Source: Arenibacter echinorum (GTDB lineage Bacteria > Bacteroidota > Bacteroidia > Flavobacteriales > Flavobacteriaceae). Taken from it: 64,000 bases of DNA. Within the stretch, counting starts at the first letter, position 1. Each line of letters opens with the position of its first letter. A program made the position numbers and the translations under genes. The stretch lies in the NCBI RefSeq assembly GCF_003259375.1, contig NZ_QLLN01000012.1, positions 1 to 64,000 of the forward strand, in the 5' to 3' direction. The notes under the pieces were generated by a model that saw only the letters and a list, made by a program, of their open reading frames with translations, made no database searches and was not told where the DNA came from. Of the stretch, positions 16,721-25,900 are shown piece by piece.

Positions 16721-16831
16721 CAGTTTATTTTTATTGTCTTTTAATTACAGGATGCAACCCAGTGATTATTATAATAACCATTTTGGCTTCATTGATTTCT
16801 TAATTAAAGGGCGCAAGATACAATTTTCAAC

Positions 16832-16839
16832 TATTTTTG
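16832..16839 (+). promoter_or_regulatory. -7 element for the S4-domain gene
   Basis: TATTTTTG followed by TGG, 33 bases before the ATG at 16872; no clear -33 element. It would drive the three-gene S4/methyltransferase/phosphoribosyltransferase run. Confidence 0.5.
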
Positions 16840-16871
16840 TGGAGGACGTTAACAAAGATTTTCAATAGTTT

Positions 16872-17246
16872 ATGCGAATTGACAAATACCTATGGAGCAC
16901 CCGCTATTTCAAAACGCGAAACATAGCTACGGAGGCGTGTAAAAAGGGACATATAAGAATCAATGAACAAGTAGTAAAACCATCAAGGGAAGTATACCCC
17001 TTGGATAAAGTTGTGGTAAGGAAAAACCAGATCAATTATGAATTTACCGTACTGGATGTTCCCGAGAGCAGGGTAGGCGCCAAATTAGTGGACATCTACC
17101 GTAAGGATACCACTCCAAAAGAAGCCTTTGAACACAATGAGCTGTTAAAATTTTCCAAGGACTATTATCGGAAAAAGGGCGCTGGAAGACCTACAAAAAA
17201 AGACCGAAGGGATATAGATGGATACTTGGATGATGAAGCTGAATAA
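16872..17246 (+). CDS. S4-domain RNA-binding protein, Hsp15-like
   Basis: 124 residues. The N-terminal S4 fold is clear: MRIDKYLWSTRYFKTRNIAT, then GHIRINEQVVKPSREVYPLDKV. The basic C-terminal tail (KKGAGRPTKKDRRD) is also typical. Hsp15 binds stalled 50S subunits carrying peptidyl-tRNA and helps recycle them in E. coli; the same role is likely but not shown. Its end overlaps the start of the next gene. Confidence 0.88.
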   Translation: MRIDKYLWSTRYFKTRNIATEACKKGHIRINEQVVKPSREVYPLDKVVVRKNQINYEFTVLDVPESRVGAKLVDIYRKDTTPKEAFEHNELLKFSKDYYRKKGAGRPTKKDRRDIDGYLDDEAE

Positions 17247-17817
17247 AGAATTTTGGGAACAAAAGTATGAGAATGGAGAAATGGGATGGGACATAGGTTA
17301 CATTTCCAGCCCATTAAAGGAATACATTGACCAGCTTATAGATAAGAGCTTAAAAATCCTAATTCCAGGTGCAGGCAATGCGCACGAGCTCCTTTATCTA
17401 GTGGAGAAGGGGTTTTCCAATGTTTTTGTTATAGACATCGCTAGACAGCCATTGGAGAACATAAAAAAAAGGATTCCAAATTTTCCGGAGCATCAACTCC
17501 TGGAGGGCAATTTTTTTGATTTGGCATTAAATAATTTTGATTTGATCCTGGAACAAACTTTTTTTTGTGCCTTGGACCCAAGCTTAAGGAAGGATTATGT
17601 AACAAAAATGAAACAACTGCTAAAACCCTATGGCAAACTGACCGGGCTGCTGTTTAATTTCCCCTTAACGGATTCAGGACCGCCTTTTGGAGGTAGCCTA
17701 GGCGAATATATGTCCCTCTTTAAAGAGCATTTTAAAATCAAAACTCTGGAAACCGCATACAATTCCATAAAACCGAGAGCGGATAAGGAACTCTTTTTTA
17801 TATTTGAATCTAAATAA
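17230..17817 (+). CDS. TPMT-family SAM-dependent methyltransferase
   Basis: 195 residues from the ATG at 17230 (tandem ATG at 17233). It resembles the thiopurine S-methyltransferase / SAM-binding family: WEQKYENGEMGWDIGYISSP at the start, then the SAM motif ILIPGAGNAHELLYL, VFVIDIARQPLE and LEGNFFDL. LFNFPLTDSGPPFGGSLGEY is characteristic of this group. The substrate is unknown, perhaps thiols or tellurite/selenite-type small molecules. The reading frame overlaps the S4 gene by 17 bases, suggesting coupled translation. Confidence 0.85.
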   Translation: MMKLNKEFWEQKYENGEMGWDIGYISSPLKEYIDQLIDKSLKILIPGAGNAHELLYLVEKGFSNVFVIDIARQPLENIKKRIPNFPEHQLLEGNFFDLALNNFDLILEQTFFCALDPSLRKDYVTKMKQLLKPYGKLTGLLFNFPLTDSGPPFGGSLGEYMSLFKEHFKIKTLETAYNSIKPRADKELFFIFESK

Positions 17818-17825
17818 AAACAACT

Positions 17826-18326
17826 ATGTCCAATAGAATTTTATCCCATGAGCAAATACAGCATAAAATAAAGCGCATTGCTTACCAGATATACGAGACC
17901 AACGTTGATGAACCCGAAATTATTATTGCCGGGATTGAAGGAGGGGGATTAAACTTTGCCAAAAAAATACAGGCCGTACTTCAGAAGATCACCGAAGCCA
18001 ACATTGTTTTGTGCAAAGTAATCATGGACAAGTCCAACCCTTTGGCCAGTGGCGTCAAAACCTCCCTTCCAGAATCTGAATACACCAATAAATCCGTGGT
18101 CTTGGTAGACGATGTGCTCAATTCCGGGACCACATTGATCTACGGAGTACATCATTTTCTACGCGTCCCATTAAAACAACTTAAAACTGCCGTATTGGTG
18201 AACAGGAATCACAAGAAATATCCTGTTAAGGCAGATTATAAAGGAATCTCCCTTTCCACATCACTTCAAGAACACATCAATGTTGAATTTAAGGCCAAAA
18301 GCGATTCGGTGTATCTAAGCGAGTAA
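17826..18326 (+). CDS. Phosphoribosyltransferase-domain protein
   Basis: 166 residues with the type I phosphoribosyltransferase fold: the PRPP loop is VVLVDDVLNSGTTLI and the flexible region follows AGIEGGGLNFAK. It resembles PyrR (uracil phosphoribosyltransferase and pyrimidine operon regulator), but no pyrimidine gene is nearby, so the base it uses is unknown. It starts 8 bases after the methyltransferase and its 3' end overlaps the convergent aroK by 12 bases. Confidence 0.85.
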   Translation: MSNRILSHEQIQHKIKRIAYQIYETNVDEPEIIIAGIEGGGLNFAKKIQAVLQKITEANIVLCKVIMDKSNPLASGVKTSLPESEYTNKSVVLVDDVLNSGTTLIYGVHHFLRVPLKQLKTAVLVNRNHKKYPVKADYKGISLSTSLQEHINVEFKAKSDSVYLSE

Positions 18327-18830
18327 TTGCTCTATTTCCGCAACTAAGGATTCGGGGTCCTTATCATCGCAATCGATAATATGATTCGCTTTAAGGTAGA
18401 AATTATTGCGCTCGAACAAATGCTTGCCGATAAACTCCGGCAGGTCTTCATCCTCTATGTTTTTGATCAAGGGTCTATGTTCTTTTTCCAATAATAACCT
18501 TTTTACGAGTCCAGGAATGGAAACTTTTAAATAGAAAACATGATCAGCTAGGGTCAACATCGTCTCCATATTTCCAGAATAACACGGAGTTCCTCCACCC
18601 GTGGATAGTATAAAGTTGTTTTTTTTGGACAAAACATTATTTAAATATTCATGTTCTTTTTTCCGAAAAAAAATTTCGCCCTTCCCCATAAAAATGTTGG
18701 GAATGGAATCTTCCAAACCTTCCTCAATAACTTCATCCAAGTCTAAAAAACTAATTTTCAATTTCTTAGCCAACAATTTACCTAAGGTGGACTTACCACT
18801 TCCCATATACCCTACCAATACTATTTTCAC
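18315..18830 (-). CDS. aroK: Shikimate kinase
   Basis: Phosphorylates shikimate in the aromatic amino acid pathway. 171 residues, normal length. P-loop GYMGSGKSTLGK (7-18), shikimate-binding region with DLDEVIEE and STGGGTPCY, and the lid arginines in KEHRPLI. It is a single gene whose 3' end overlaps the phosphoribosyltransferase gene on the other strand. Confidence 0.95.
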   Translation of the reverse strand: MKIVLVGYMGSGKSTLGKLLAKKLKISFLDLDEVIEEGLEDSIPNIFMGKGEIFFRKKEHEYLNNVLSKKNNFILSTGGGTPCYSGNMETMLTLADHVFYLKVSIPGLVKRLLLEKEHRPLIKNIEDEDLPEFIGKHLFERNNFYLKANHIIDCDDKDPESLVAEIEQLLA

Positions 18831-18902
18831 GCTGTAATTTTTTGTAAAATTGGTCTAATTTAATGGTAAATCAAAAAAAATTAAAAAATTCTCAAAAAGG
18901 CC

Positions 18903-18932
18903 TTGCAAAACAAACAAATGATATTATATTTG
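18903..18932 (+). promoter_or_regulatory. tRNA-Lys promoter
   Basis: TTG (18903-18905), 19 bases, TATATTTG (18925-18932), then GCACCCGC, as at strong stable-RNA promoters. It lies 34 bases upstream of the tRNA. Confidence 0.8.
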
Positions 18933-18966
18933 CACCCGCAAACAGCAATAGTTTGTAACACATTTT

Positions 18967-19039
18967 GACCTGGTAGCTCAGTTGGTAGAGCATCTCCCTT
19001 TTAAGGAGAGGGTCCTGGGTTCGAGCCCCAGCCCGGTCA
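18967..19039 (+). tRNA. tRNA-Lys (anticodon TTT)
   Basis: 73 bases. Anticodon stem TCTCC/GGAGA with loop CTTTTAA; T arm CTGGG/CCCAG with TTCGAGC; D arm GCTC/GAGC. The acceptor stem GACCTGG/CCCGGTC pairs at six of seven positions, with T5 opposite C68. The 3' CCA is not encoded. Confidence 0.95.
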
Positions 19040-19040
19040 C

Positions 19041-19072
19041 AAAAAAGTTAAGTCTCGTACTTAACTTTTTTT
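19041..19072 (+). terminator. Terminator after tRNA-Lys
   Basis: AAAAAGTTAAGT pairs with ACTTAACTTTTT around CTCG-type loop sequence and continues into T. It is AT-rich but perfect. Confidence 0.75.
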
Positions 19073-19149
19073 GTTTAAAATAGTTTTCATTTCCTTAAAT
19101 TTAGAGACTATTTAAACATCCCTAAAAGTCCTTTAACAAGACTTTTTAA

Positions 19150-19236
19150 GCCCACGTGGTGAAATTGGTAGACACGCCACCTTGAGGGGGTGGTGTTCGC
19201 AAGGACGTGCTAGTTCGAATCTAGTCGTGGGCACCA
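19150..19236 (+). tRNA. tRNA-Leu (anticodon GAG)
   Basis: Acceptor GCCCACG/CGTGGGC; anticodon stem CCACC/GGTGG with loop TTGAGGG, anticodon GAG; long class II variable arm (GTTCGCAAGGAC region); T arm CTAG/CTAG with TTCGAAT. CCA is encoded at 19234-19236, unlike in the tRNA-Lys next to it. No clear promoter lies between the tRNA-Lys terminator and this gene. Confidence 0.95.
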
Positions 19237-19276
19237 AAAACCGCTAACTTCTTGAATGAGGTTGGCGGTTTTTTTA
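19235..19276 (+). terminator. Terminator after tRNA-Leu
   Basis: CCGCTAAC pairs with GTTGGCGG (one G-T pair), followed by nine T with one interruption. Confidence 0.8.
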
Positions 19277-19367
19277 TTCCTTTATCTTATTCTTTTTCAG
19301 TCAATAATAAAACCGGAAAAGAAATCCCTATAAATGGTTAATTAAAATAATTGCCTTACATATTTAG

Positions 19368-19384
19368 AAAATAAGCCTTATTTT
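19368..19384. promoter_or_regulatory. Palindrome upstream of the carotenoid operon
   Basis: AAAATAAG and CTTATTTT form a perfect 8+8 dyad around a single C, 53 bases before the crtI ATG. Symmetry with a one-base centre suits a dimeric regulator better than an RNA hairpin. Candidate operator only. Confidence 0.4.
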
Positions 19385-19437
19385 CATAATCGGGCATTTC
19401 GTAAAATTGAAGTGCCACAAATTATATATAAATACCT

Positions 19438-20901
19438 ATGGGCAATAGAGTTATTATCATCGGATCTGGGTTTGCATCCCTTTCTGCGTCCTGTTATTTG
19501 GCAAAACAGGGATACGATGTGTCTATTTACGAGAAAAATAAGACCGTTGGGGGCCGAGCAAGGCAATTTGTCCGGGATGGTTTCACTTTTGACATGGGGC
19601 CAAGTTGGTATTGGATGCCCGACATATTTGAAAGTTTTTTCAATGATTTCGGAAAAAAAACATCCGATTACTATCAACTGGATAAATTGGATCCTGCCTA
19701 TAACATTTTCTTTTCCGACGATGTTATTACCATAGGGGATAGTATGGACAAAATTTGCAAAGAATTTGAACGAATTGAAAAAGGCAGTGCAGAACCTTTG
19801 CGCAAATTCATTAAAAAAGCACAAGACAATTATGAAATCGCCATTCACAAGATAGTACTTCGCCCGGGCCTTTCCCCTTTGGAATTGGTAAGCAAAGATA
19901 CCATAGTACGTCTGGACCAGTTCTTTAAATCTATAAGTGACGAGGTCCGCAAACGTTTTAAAAACCCAAAACTAATTTCTACTTTAGAATTTCCTGTACT
20001 TTTCTTAGGGGCCAAACCTAGCAAAACCCCATCCTTTTATAGCTTTATGAATTTTGCCGATTTTGGACTGGGCACTTGGCACCCCAAAGGCGGAATGTAC
20101 CAAGTAATTAGGGCCATGGAGCTTTTGGCATTGGAATTGGGAGTCAAAATTCACACAGATCACTCAGTAACTAAGATTGAAGTATCCAAAGGCATGGCCA
20201 CCGGTATTAAAGTTAATGGAAACACCATTAAAGCAGATTTTGTCCTGAGCGGTGCCGATTATCACCATTCAGAAACATTGTTGGACCAGCAATTTCGCCA
20301 ATATTCCGAGGCATATTGGGACAAAAAGACCTTTGCCCCCTCGTCCTTATTATTTTATGTGGGGTTTGATAAAAAATTACAGAACGTATCCCACCATAAC
20401 TTATTTTTCGACACCAGTTTTGAGCAACACGCCAAAGAGATATATGATGACCCCAAATGGCCGGAAGCTCCGCTCTTCTATGCCAACTTTCCGTCCATTA
20501 CAGATTCCAGTATGGCCCCCGAAGGTTGTGAAACAGGCTTTTTCTTAATTCCCATTGCCCCGGATTTAGAAGACACCCAACAACTGCGAAATAAGTATTT
20601 TGAAATTATTATAAACAGGTTTCAAAAACTTACCGGTCAAAAAGTAGAAAATAGTATTCTTTTCAAGGAGGACTTCTGTGTAAATGATTTTATTGACCAA
20701 TACAATTCCTATAAGGGAAATGCATATGGCATGGCCAATACCCTTTTGCAAACAGCCTTTCTTAGACCCAAATTACACAGTAAAAAAGTAGATAATCTAT
20801 TTTTTACCGGCCAGCTTACCGTTCCTGGTCCCGGGGTACCACCGGCCCTAATTTCTGGGAAATTGGTTTCAGAACTTATTGTTAAACATCAAAAAACTTA
20901 A
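19438..20901 (+). CDS. crtI: Phytoene desaturase
   Basis: FAD enzyme that turns colourless phytoene into lycopene. 487 residues, the usual length. The N-terminal Rossmann motif is VIIIGSGFASLSASCYLAKQ (5-24), where the third Gly of GxGxxG is Ser; the acidic end of strand two is IYEKN. The C-terminal FAD/carotenoid signature FFTGQLTVPGPGVPPALISG is clear. It is the first gene of crtI-crtB-crtZ, with 2 bases before crtB. Confidence 0.95.
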   Translation: MGNRVIIIGSGFASLSASCYLAKQGYDVSIYEKNKTVGGRARQFVRDGFTFDMGPSWYWMPDIFESFFNDFGKKTSDYYQLDKLDPAYNIFFSDDVITIGDSMDKICKEFERIEKGSAEPLRKFIKKAQDNYEIAIHKIVLRPGLSPLELVSKDTIVRLDQFFKSISDEVRKRFKNPKLISTLEFPVLFLGAKPSKTPSFYSFMNFADFGLGTWHPKGGMYQVIRAMELLALELGVKIHTDHSVTKIEVSKGMATGIKVNGNTIKADFVLSGADYHHSETLLDQQFRQYSEAYWDKKTFAPSSLLFYVGFDKKLQNVSHHNLFFDTSFEQHAKEIYDDPKWPEAPLFYANFPSITDSSMAPEGCETGFFLIPIAPDLEDTQQLRNKYFEIIINRFQKLTGQKVENSILFKEDFCVNDFIDQYNSYKGNAYGMANTLLQTAFLRPKLHSKKVDNLFFTGQLTVPGPGVPPALISGKLVSELIVKHQKT

Positions 20902-20903
20902 TT

Positions 20904-21743
20904 ATGAAGTCAATTTTTGATACAGTTTCCCTAGATTGCAGTAGGCTCGTTACCCAACACTATAGCACCTCCTTTTCCTTGGCCACCAAAATGTTGGCTC
21001 CTTCCATTAGAGGGGATATATACAATATTTATGGCTTTGTCCGATTTGCCGATGAAATTGTGGACAGTTTTCACGATTATGATAAGTTGTTTTTATTGAA
21101 TAAATTTGAGAAGGATTTGCAGGACGCTTTGGAACAAAAAATAAGTCTTAATCCCATTCTAAATTCTTTTCAACATACGTTCCACAAATATGACATTCCA
21201 CGGCATTTGGTAACTTCATTCTTGAAGAGTATGCGGATGGACTTGGAAAAAAGGATCCGTCTTACGGATAGCCAGTATAAGGAGTACATTTATGGCTCCG
21301 CTGATGTAGTCGGTTTAATGTGCCTAAGGGTATTTGTAAAGGGAGACGAAATAGCGTACGAAAAGCTGAAACCCTCCGCTATGGCCTTGGGATCTGCTTT
21401 TCAAAAAGTGAATTTTTTAAGGGACTTAAAAAACGATTTTGAAGATTTGAACAGAACTTATTTCCCCAACACCAATCTCCAGAATCTGACAGAGGAAGAC
21501 AAAAATAAAATTGTTGATGAAATAAAAGCGGATTTTAAATTGGGATATTCCGGGATATTACAATTGCCCCGAGAAGCTAAATTTGGGGTATATACAGCAT
21601 ATAGGTATTATTTTAAGTTGCTGAAAAAATTACAGGACACGCCTTCAGCGAAGATTATGATTACTAGAATACGGGTTTCCAATCTACACAAATTTAGATT
21701 ATTGGTTAAATCGTATATTAACTATAAATTAAAACTGGTTTAG
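20904..21743 (+). CDS. crtB: Phytoene synthase
   Basis: Condenses two geranylgeranyl diphosphates to phytoene. 279 residues. The two Asp-rich magnesium-binding motifs are DEIVD (in RFADEIVDSF) and DLKND (in RDLKNDFEDLNRTYFP); YGSADVVGLM is also conserved. It is coupled to crtI upstream and crtZ downstream (1-base gap). Confidence 0.95.
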   Translation: MKSIFDTVSLDCSRLVTQHYSTSFSLATKMLAPSIRGDIYNIYGFVRFADEIVDSFHDYDKLFLLNKFEKDLQDALEQKISLNPILNSFQHTFHKYDIPRHLVTSFLKSMRMDLEKRIRLTDSQYKEYIYGSADVVGLMCLRVFVKGDEIAYEKLKPSAMALGSAFQKVNFLRDLKNDFEDLNRTYFPNTNLQNLTEEDKNKIVDEIKADFKLGYSGILQLPREAKFGVYTAYRYYFKLLKKLQDTPSAKIMITRIRVSNLHKFRLLVKSYINYKLKLV

Positions 21744-21744
21744 A

Positions 21745-22203
21745 ATGAAAATGTTGATTTGGATTTTAATTTTCTTCGCTACTTTTTCCTTTATGGAGTT
21801 TATGGCCTGGTTTACCCATAAATACATTATGCATGGTTTATTATGGTCACTGCACAAGGATCACCATAAAAAGGACCACGATTCATGGTTTGAAAGAAAC
21901 GATGCATTTTTTTTGTTCTACGCTGCGGTCAGCATGACTTTCTTTTGGCTGGGTTCCCAAACCGACTTTTGGTACGGATGGCCTTTAGGGTTCGGTATAT
22001 TGGCTTATGGAGCCGCTTACTTCTTGGTTCATGATATTTTTATACACCAAAGGTTTAAATTGTTCAGAAATGCAAATAATTGGTATGCCAAAGGGGTAAG
22101 GAGAGCGCACAAAATGCATCATAAACATTTGGGAAAAGAGGACGGGGAATGCTTTGGTATGTTAATGGTACCCTTTAAGTATTTCCAAAAAAAAGAAAAA
22201 TAG
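21745..22203 (+). CDS. crtZ: Beta-carotene hydroxylase
   Basis: Membrane di-iron hydroxylase adding 3-OH groups to beta-carotene to give zeaxanthin. 152 residues with the full set of His motifs: HKYIMH, HKDHHKKDH, HDIFIH and HKMHHKH. It is the last gene of the cluster; lycopene cyclase (crtY), needed between CrtI and CrtZ, must be elsewhere. The product is inferred to be zeaxanthin, the common yellow pigment of marine flavobacteria. Confidence 0.94.
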   Translation: MKMLIWILIFFATFSFMEFMAWFTHKYIMHGLLWSLHKDHHKKDHDSWFERNDAFFLFYAAVSMTFFWLGSQTDFWYGWPLGFGILAYGAAYFLVHDIFIHQRFKLFRNANNWYAKGVRRAHKMHHKHLGKEDGECFGMLMVPFKYFQKKEK

Positions 22204-22221
22204 CAATAGGGCTTTTTAATA

Positions 22222-22785
22222 TTACTGACTCAAAAGGCCATCTATAAGCGTCCTTGTTTTGTTACTGTTCCAATCTGCAGCACCAGTCTCCGCTACAACA
22301 ATTTTACCTTCCTTGTCAATAATATATGTAGTTGGAAGGAGTTTGGATTTAAGTGTTTCAGGTGTTTCGGAAGCAGGATAATAAACGGGAAGATCGAAAT
22401 TCTTTTTTTTTAAAAAGTTCTCCACTTTTTGACGGTCGTCGGAAGTAACGAACATAAACGTAACCTTATCACCATAATCATTATAAAGATCCTGCATACT
22501 TGGCATTTCAGCTACACACGGAGGACACCAAGTAGCCCAAAAATTCACAAGTATTACCCTTCCTCTCTGATTTTCAAAATCGAAGGATCGATTTTCCAAA
22601 TCGGTCAATTTCCATTGATAGGAACCCAAAGGAACCTGCATCCCCTCCTTTACCATAGCTGCGCTAGTGGATAACAATTTACTGGCTAAAACCTTTACTT
22701 TAAATCCTACCGGAGTAAATATCAACACCAGCACAGCTAGTATAAAAACACCGTTAAGAATCCACTTCTTGTTAGGTACTATCAT
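22222..22785 (-). CDS. TlpA-family membrane-anchored thiol-disulfide protein
   Basis: 187 residues: one N-terminal membrane helix (10-30) followed by a thioredoxin fold outside the membrane. The active site is WCPPC (Cys87, Cys90) in NFWATWCPPCVAEMPSM, and the cis-Pro loop is LLPTTYII. Such proteins reduce periplasmic thiols, for example for cytochrome c maturation. It lies 7 bases downstream of a paralogue and is probably co-transcribed with it. Confidence 0.92.
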   Translation of the reverse strand: MIVPNKKWILNGVFILAVLVLIFTPVGFKVKVLASKLLSTSAAMVKEGMQVPLGSYQWKLTDLENRSFDFENQRGRVILVNFWATWCPPCVAEMPSMQDLYNDYGDKVTFMFVTSDDRQKVENFLKKKNFDLPVYYPASETPETLKSKLLPTTYIIDKEGKIVVAETGAADWNSNKTRTLIDGLLSQ

Positions 22786-22792
22786 ATTGCAT

Positions 22793-23353
22793 CTATTTAC
22801 TAATAAGATCGTCCAAAATGGCTTTTACCTTGTCATTGTCCCAATCGGCCACCCCTTCCTTACTAATCACGATCCTTCCCTCCTTATCCAACAAATAGGA
22901 TCTAGGCGGTTTAGAACCGTCCACAGGCATGGGATCACCTACTATGGAATAAGTTACCGGAAAGGTAAAACCATGATCCGCCATAAATTTCTCTACAGGT
23001 TCCCTTTCCTCATTGGTAATGATATAAAAATCTATTTTATCCTTATAATCGTCATATAACTTTTGGATACTTTCCACTTCAGCCTCACTTGGAATATTCC
23101 AAGACCTCCAAAAATTGATAAAGACAACACGACCTTTTGACTTCTTAAAACTGAAAAAATTCCAATTGGCATCTTTTAGCTTCCAATCGTAATCCTTAAT
23201 CTGTCCCCTATTGATTTCTTTGGTCACTTCTGGCGAAAAGGAGAACCATTTATTTAACAAAACCTTGCTATAATCGCCCAAGGGCGTCACAAAAAAAGAT
23301 AGAATTAAAGCCATTAAGGCGATGTTCAAAACAGTTTTTTTACGAATTTTCAT
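22793..23353 (-). CDS. TlpA-like protein lacking the active-site cysteines
   Basis: 186 residues with the same plan as its downstream neighbour: N-terminal helix, then a thioredoxin fold (GRVVFINFWRSW, KPPRSYLLDKEGRIVISKEG, GVADWDNDK). Where the paralogue has WCPPC this one has W-N-I-P-S (85-89), so both catalytic cysteines are gone, while the cis-Pro region is kept. The frame is intact over its full length, which argues against simple decay. It may bind a partner or the paralogue rather than do redox chemistry; that is inference. Confidence 0.88.
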   Translation of the reverse strand: MKIRKKTVLNIALMALILSFFVTPLGDYSKVLLNKWFSFSPEVTKEINRGQIKDYDWKLKDANWNFFSFKKSKGRVVFINFWRSWNIPSEAEVESIQKLYDDYKDKIDFYIITNEEREPVEKFMADHGFTFPVTYSIVGDPMPVDGSKPPRSYLLDKEGRIVISKEGVADWDNDKVKAILDDLISK

Positions 23354-23377
23354 TTAATTTATCCTTTTGTCAAAACT

Positions 23378-23409
23378 AAAAAACTCCTGATGAATATCAG
23401 GAGTTTTTG
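23378..23409. terminator. Bidirectional terminator
   Basis: AAAAACTCCTGAT and ATCAGGAGTTTTT form a long perfect stem with a 4-base loop, T-rich on either strand. It lies just after the acn stop, and also just before the start of the cysteine-less TlpA gene. Confidence 0.88.
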
Positions 23410-23430
23410 TAAAGTATTTACAGCACAAAA

Positions 23431-25698
23431 TTAAGCCGCGTTCTCCCTTTTTATAACGTTAAGGGCAGAACCTTCATTAAACCATTCAATCTGCGATTGG
23501 TTATAGGTATGGTTCAATTTAATAGTGTCCTTAGTTCCATCTTTATGCACCAATTCCAAGGTAATTTGCTTTTCTGGTGCAAAATCTTTTATATCAACAA
23601 AGTTGAAGGTATCATCCTCTTGAATCAAGTCATAATCACTTTCATTTGCGAAGGTTAGCCCCAACATACCTTGTTTCTTAAGGTTGGTTTCATGGATACG
23701 TGCAAAAGACTTAACGATTACCACTGCAACACCCAAATGTCTTGGCTGCATAGCGGCGTGCTCACGAGACGATCCTTCTCCATAGTTATGATCTCCCACA
23801 ACTACTGTTTTTATTCCTGCCGCCTTATAAGCCCTTTGTGCATCAGGAACACCACCATACTCTCCAGTAAGCTGATTCTTTACAAAATTTGTCTTTTTAT
23901 TGAAGGCATTTACCGCTCCAATCAGGGTATTATTGGCAATGTTGTCCAAATGACCTCTAAAACGCAACCAAGGACCAGCCATGGAAATGTGGTCTGTAGT
24001 ACATTTTCCAAAGGCTTTGATCAATAATTTAGCTCCTTGAAGACTTTCTGGCTTAATAGGAGTAAAGGGTTCCAACAATTGCAAACGCTCTGATTTGGGA
24101 TCTACCTTTACCTCAACACCTGAACCATCTTCCATTGGCGCCAAGTAACCTGCATCTTCCACTTCAAATCCCTTTGGAGGCAATTCAATCCCCAACGGCT
24201 CGTCCAATTTAACTTCTTGTCCGTCTTCATTCAGAAGGGTATCGTTCATTGGATCAAAATCCAATCTACCAGATATTGCTATGGCCGCTACCATTTCCGG
24301 GGAACCTACAAAAGCGTGGGTATTTGGATTTCCATCCGCCCTTTTGGAAAAGTTACGGTTAAAAGAATGTACTATGGTATTCTTCTCATCGCCTTTTAGA
24401 TCACTACGATCCCATTGTCCTATACAGGGACCACAGGCATTGGTAAATACCGTTGCCCCTAAATTTTCGAATATCTGCAACAAACCATCACGTTCCGCTG
24501 TAAATCTGATCTGTTCAGACCCAGGGTTGATACCAAAATCTGATTTTGGTTTTATGTTTTTATCAACGGCCTGTTTAGCAATAGAGGCAGCCCTGGTCAA
24601 ATCCTCATAAGAAGAATTGGTACAGGACCCTATTAGGCCCCAATCCACTTTTAAAGGCCATCCGTTAGCTTTCGCCTTCTCTCCCAACTGCCCTACTGGA
24701 GTAGCTAAATCAGGGGTAAACGGACCATTAAGATGTGGCTTAAGGGTGTTCAAATCTATTTCTATAATTTCATCAAAATATCTCTCAGGGTTGGCATACA
24801 CCTCAGGGTCTGCCGTTAAGTAATCCTTAACTGCATTTGCTGCATCCGCAACATCATTTCTATCCGTAGCCCTTAAGTATCTTTCCATAGAAGCATCATA
24901 ACCGAAGGTAGATGTGGTAGCACCAACTTCAGCACCCATATTACATATGGTTCCTTTACCGGTACAGGAAAGATTTTTAGCCCCTTCGCCAAAATATTCT
25001 ATAATGGCCCCTGTACCACCTTTTACAGTCAATATACCAGCCACTTTAAGAATAACATCCTTGGCAGATGTCCAGCCAGAGATATTACCCGTTAATTTTA
25101 CTCCTATCAATTTTGGAAACTTAAGTTCCCAGGCCATTCCGGCCATAACATCCACAGCATCGGCACCACCAACACCTATGGCAACCATTCCAAGACCCCC
25201 GGCGTTTACCGTATGGGAATCGGTCCCTATCATCATTCCTCCAGGAAAGGCATAGTTTTCCAAAACCACTTGGTGAATAATACCTGCACCTGGTTTCCAA
25301 AAACCAATTCCGTACTTATTGGAAACGGATTCCAAAAAATTAAAGACTTCGGCACTAGAAGTATTGGCCACTTTCAAATCTGCCACAGCTCCACTTTTTG
25401 CCTGTATAAGGTGATCGCAATGAACTGTAGTTGGTACAGCTACTTTTGGTTTTCCAGCCTGCATAAATTGCAACAATGCCATTTGCGCAGTAGCATCTTG
25501 ACAAGCGATTCGATCGGGTGCAAAATCAACATAGTCCTTACCTCTTTTAAATGCCTTGTTGGGTGTGCCGTCCCACAAGTGGGAATACAAAATTTTCTCT
25601 GAAAGGGTTAAAGGTTTTCCAACAATTTCACGTGCCTTATCAACACGTTCGGACATGTTGGCATACACCTTTTTAATCATATCAATATCGAATGCCAT
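23431..25698 (-). CDS. acn: Aconitate hydratase
   Basis: Iron-sulphur enzyme converting citrate to isocitrate in the TCA cycle. 755 residues, matching the mitochondrial-type aconitase rather than the ~900-residue AcnA or AcnB types. The cluster cysteines are in [11 protein letters not shown] and [10 protein letters not shown], and the swivelling domain has [10 protein letters not shown]. It is monocistronic, with a terminator after the stop and a minus-strand TAATTTTG (25737-25730) 32 bases before the start. Confidence 0.95.
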   Translation of the reverse strand: MAFDIDMIKKVYANMSERVDKAREIVGKPLTLSEKILYSHLWDGTPNKAFKRGKDYVDFAPDRIACQDATAQMALLQFMQAGKPKVAVPTTVHCDHLIQAKSGAVADLKVANTSSAEVFNFLESVSNKYGIGFWKPGAGIIHQVVLENYAFPGGMMIGTDSHTVNAGGLGMVAIGVGGADAVDVMAGMAWELKFPKLIGVKLTGNISGWTSAKDVILKVAGILTVKGGTGAIIEYFGEGAKNLSCTGKGTICNMGAEVGATTSTFGYDASMERYLRATDRNDVADAANAVKDYLTADPEVYANPERYFDEIIEIDLNTLKPHLNGPFTPDLATPVGQLGEKAKANGWPLKVDWGLIGSCTNSSYEDLTRAASIAKQAVDKNIKPKSDFGINPGSEQIRFTAERDGLLQIFENLGATVFTNACGPCIGQWDRSDLKGDEKNTIVHSFNRNFSKRADGNPNTHAFVGSPEMVAAIAISGRLDFDPMNDTLLNEDGQEVKLDEPLGIELPPKGFEVEDAGYLAPMEDGSGVEVKVDPKSERLQLLEPFTPIKPESLQGAKLLIKAFGKCTTDHISMAGPWLRFRGHLDNIANNTLIGAVNAFNKKTNFVKNQLTGEYGGVPDAQRAYKAAGIKTVVVGDHNYGEGSSREHAAMQPRHLGVAVVIVKSFARIHETNLKKQGMLGLTFANESDYDLIQEDDTFNFVDIKDFAPEKQITLELVHKDGTKDTIKLNHTYNQSQIEWFNEGSALNVIKRENAA

Positions 25699-25900
25699 TA
25701 TCTATAAATTTTTAGTTTAAGTTATTCTCCAAAATTAAGAAAATACCTTACGTTTATAAAACTTTTAAACTAAGAATACGGCAAGAATACGCCAATTTTA
25801 TGTAATTATAAAAAAGATTACCATTATAGGAATGTAAATGCAATAAATTTCATTTTTTTAAGCCTATAAAAATCGAGCAGTTCTTGTTCATTATTCCCTA

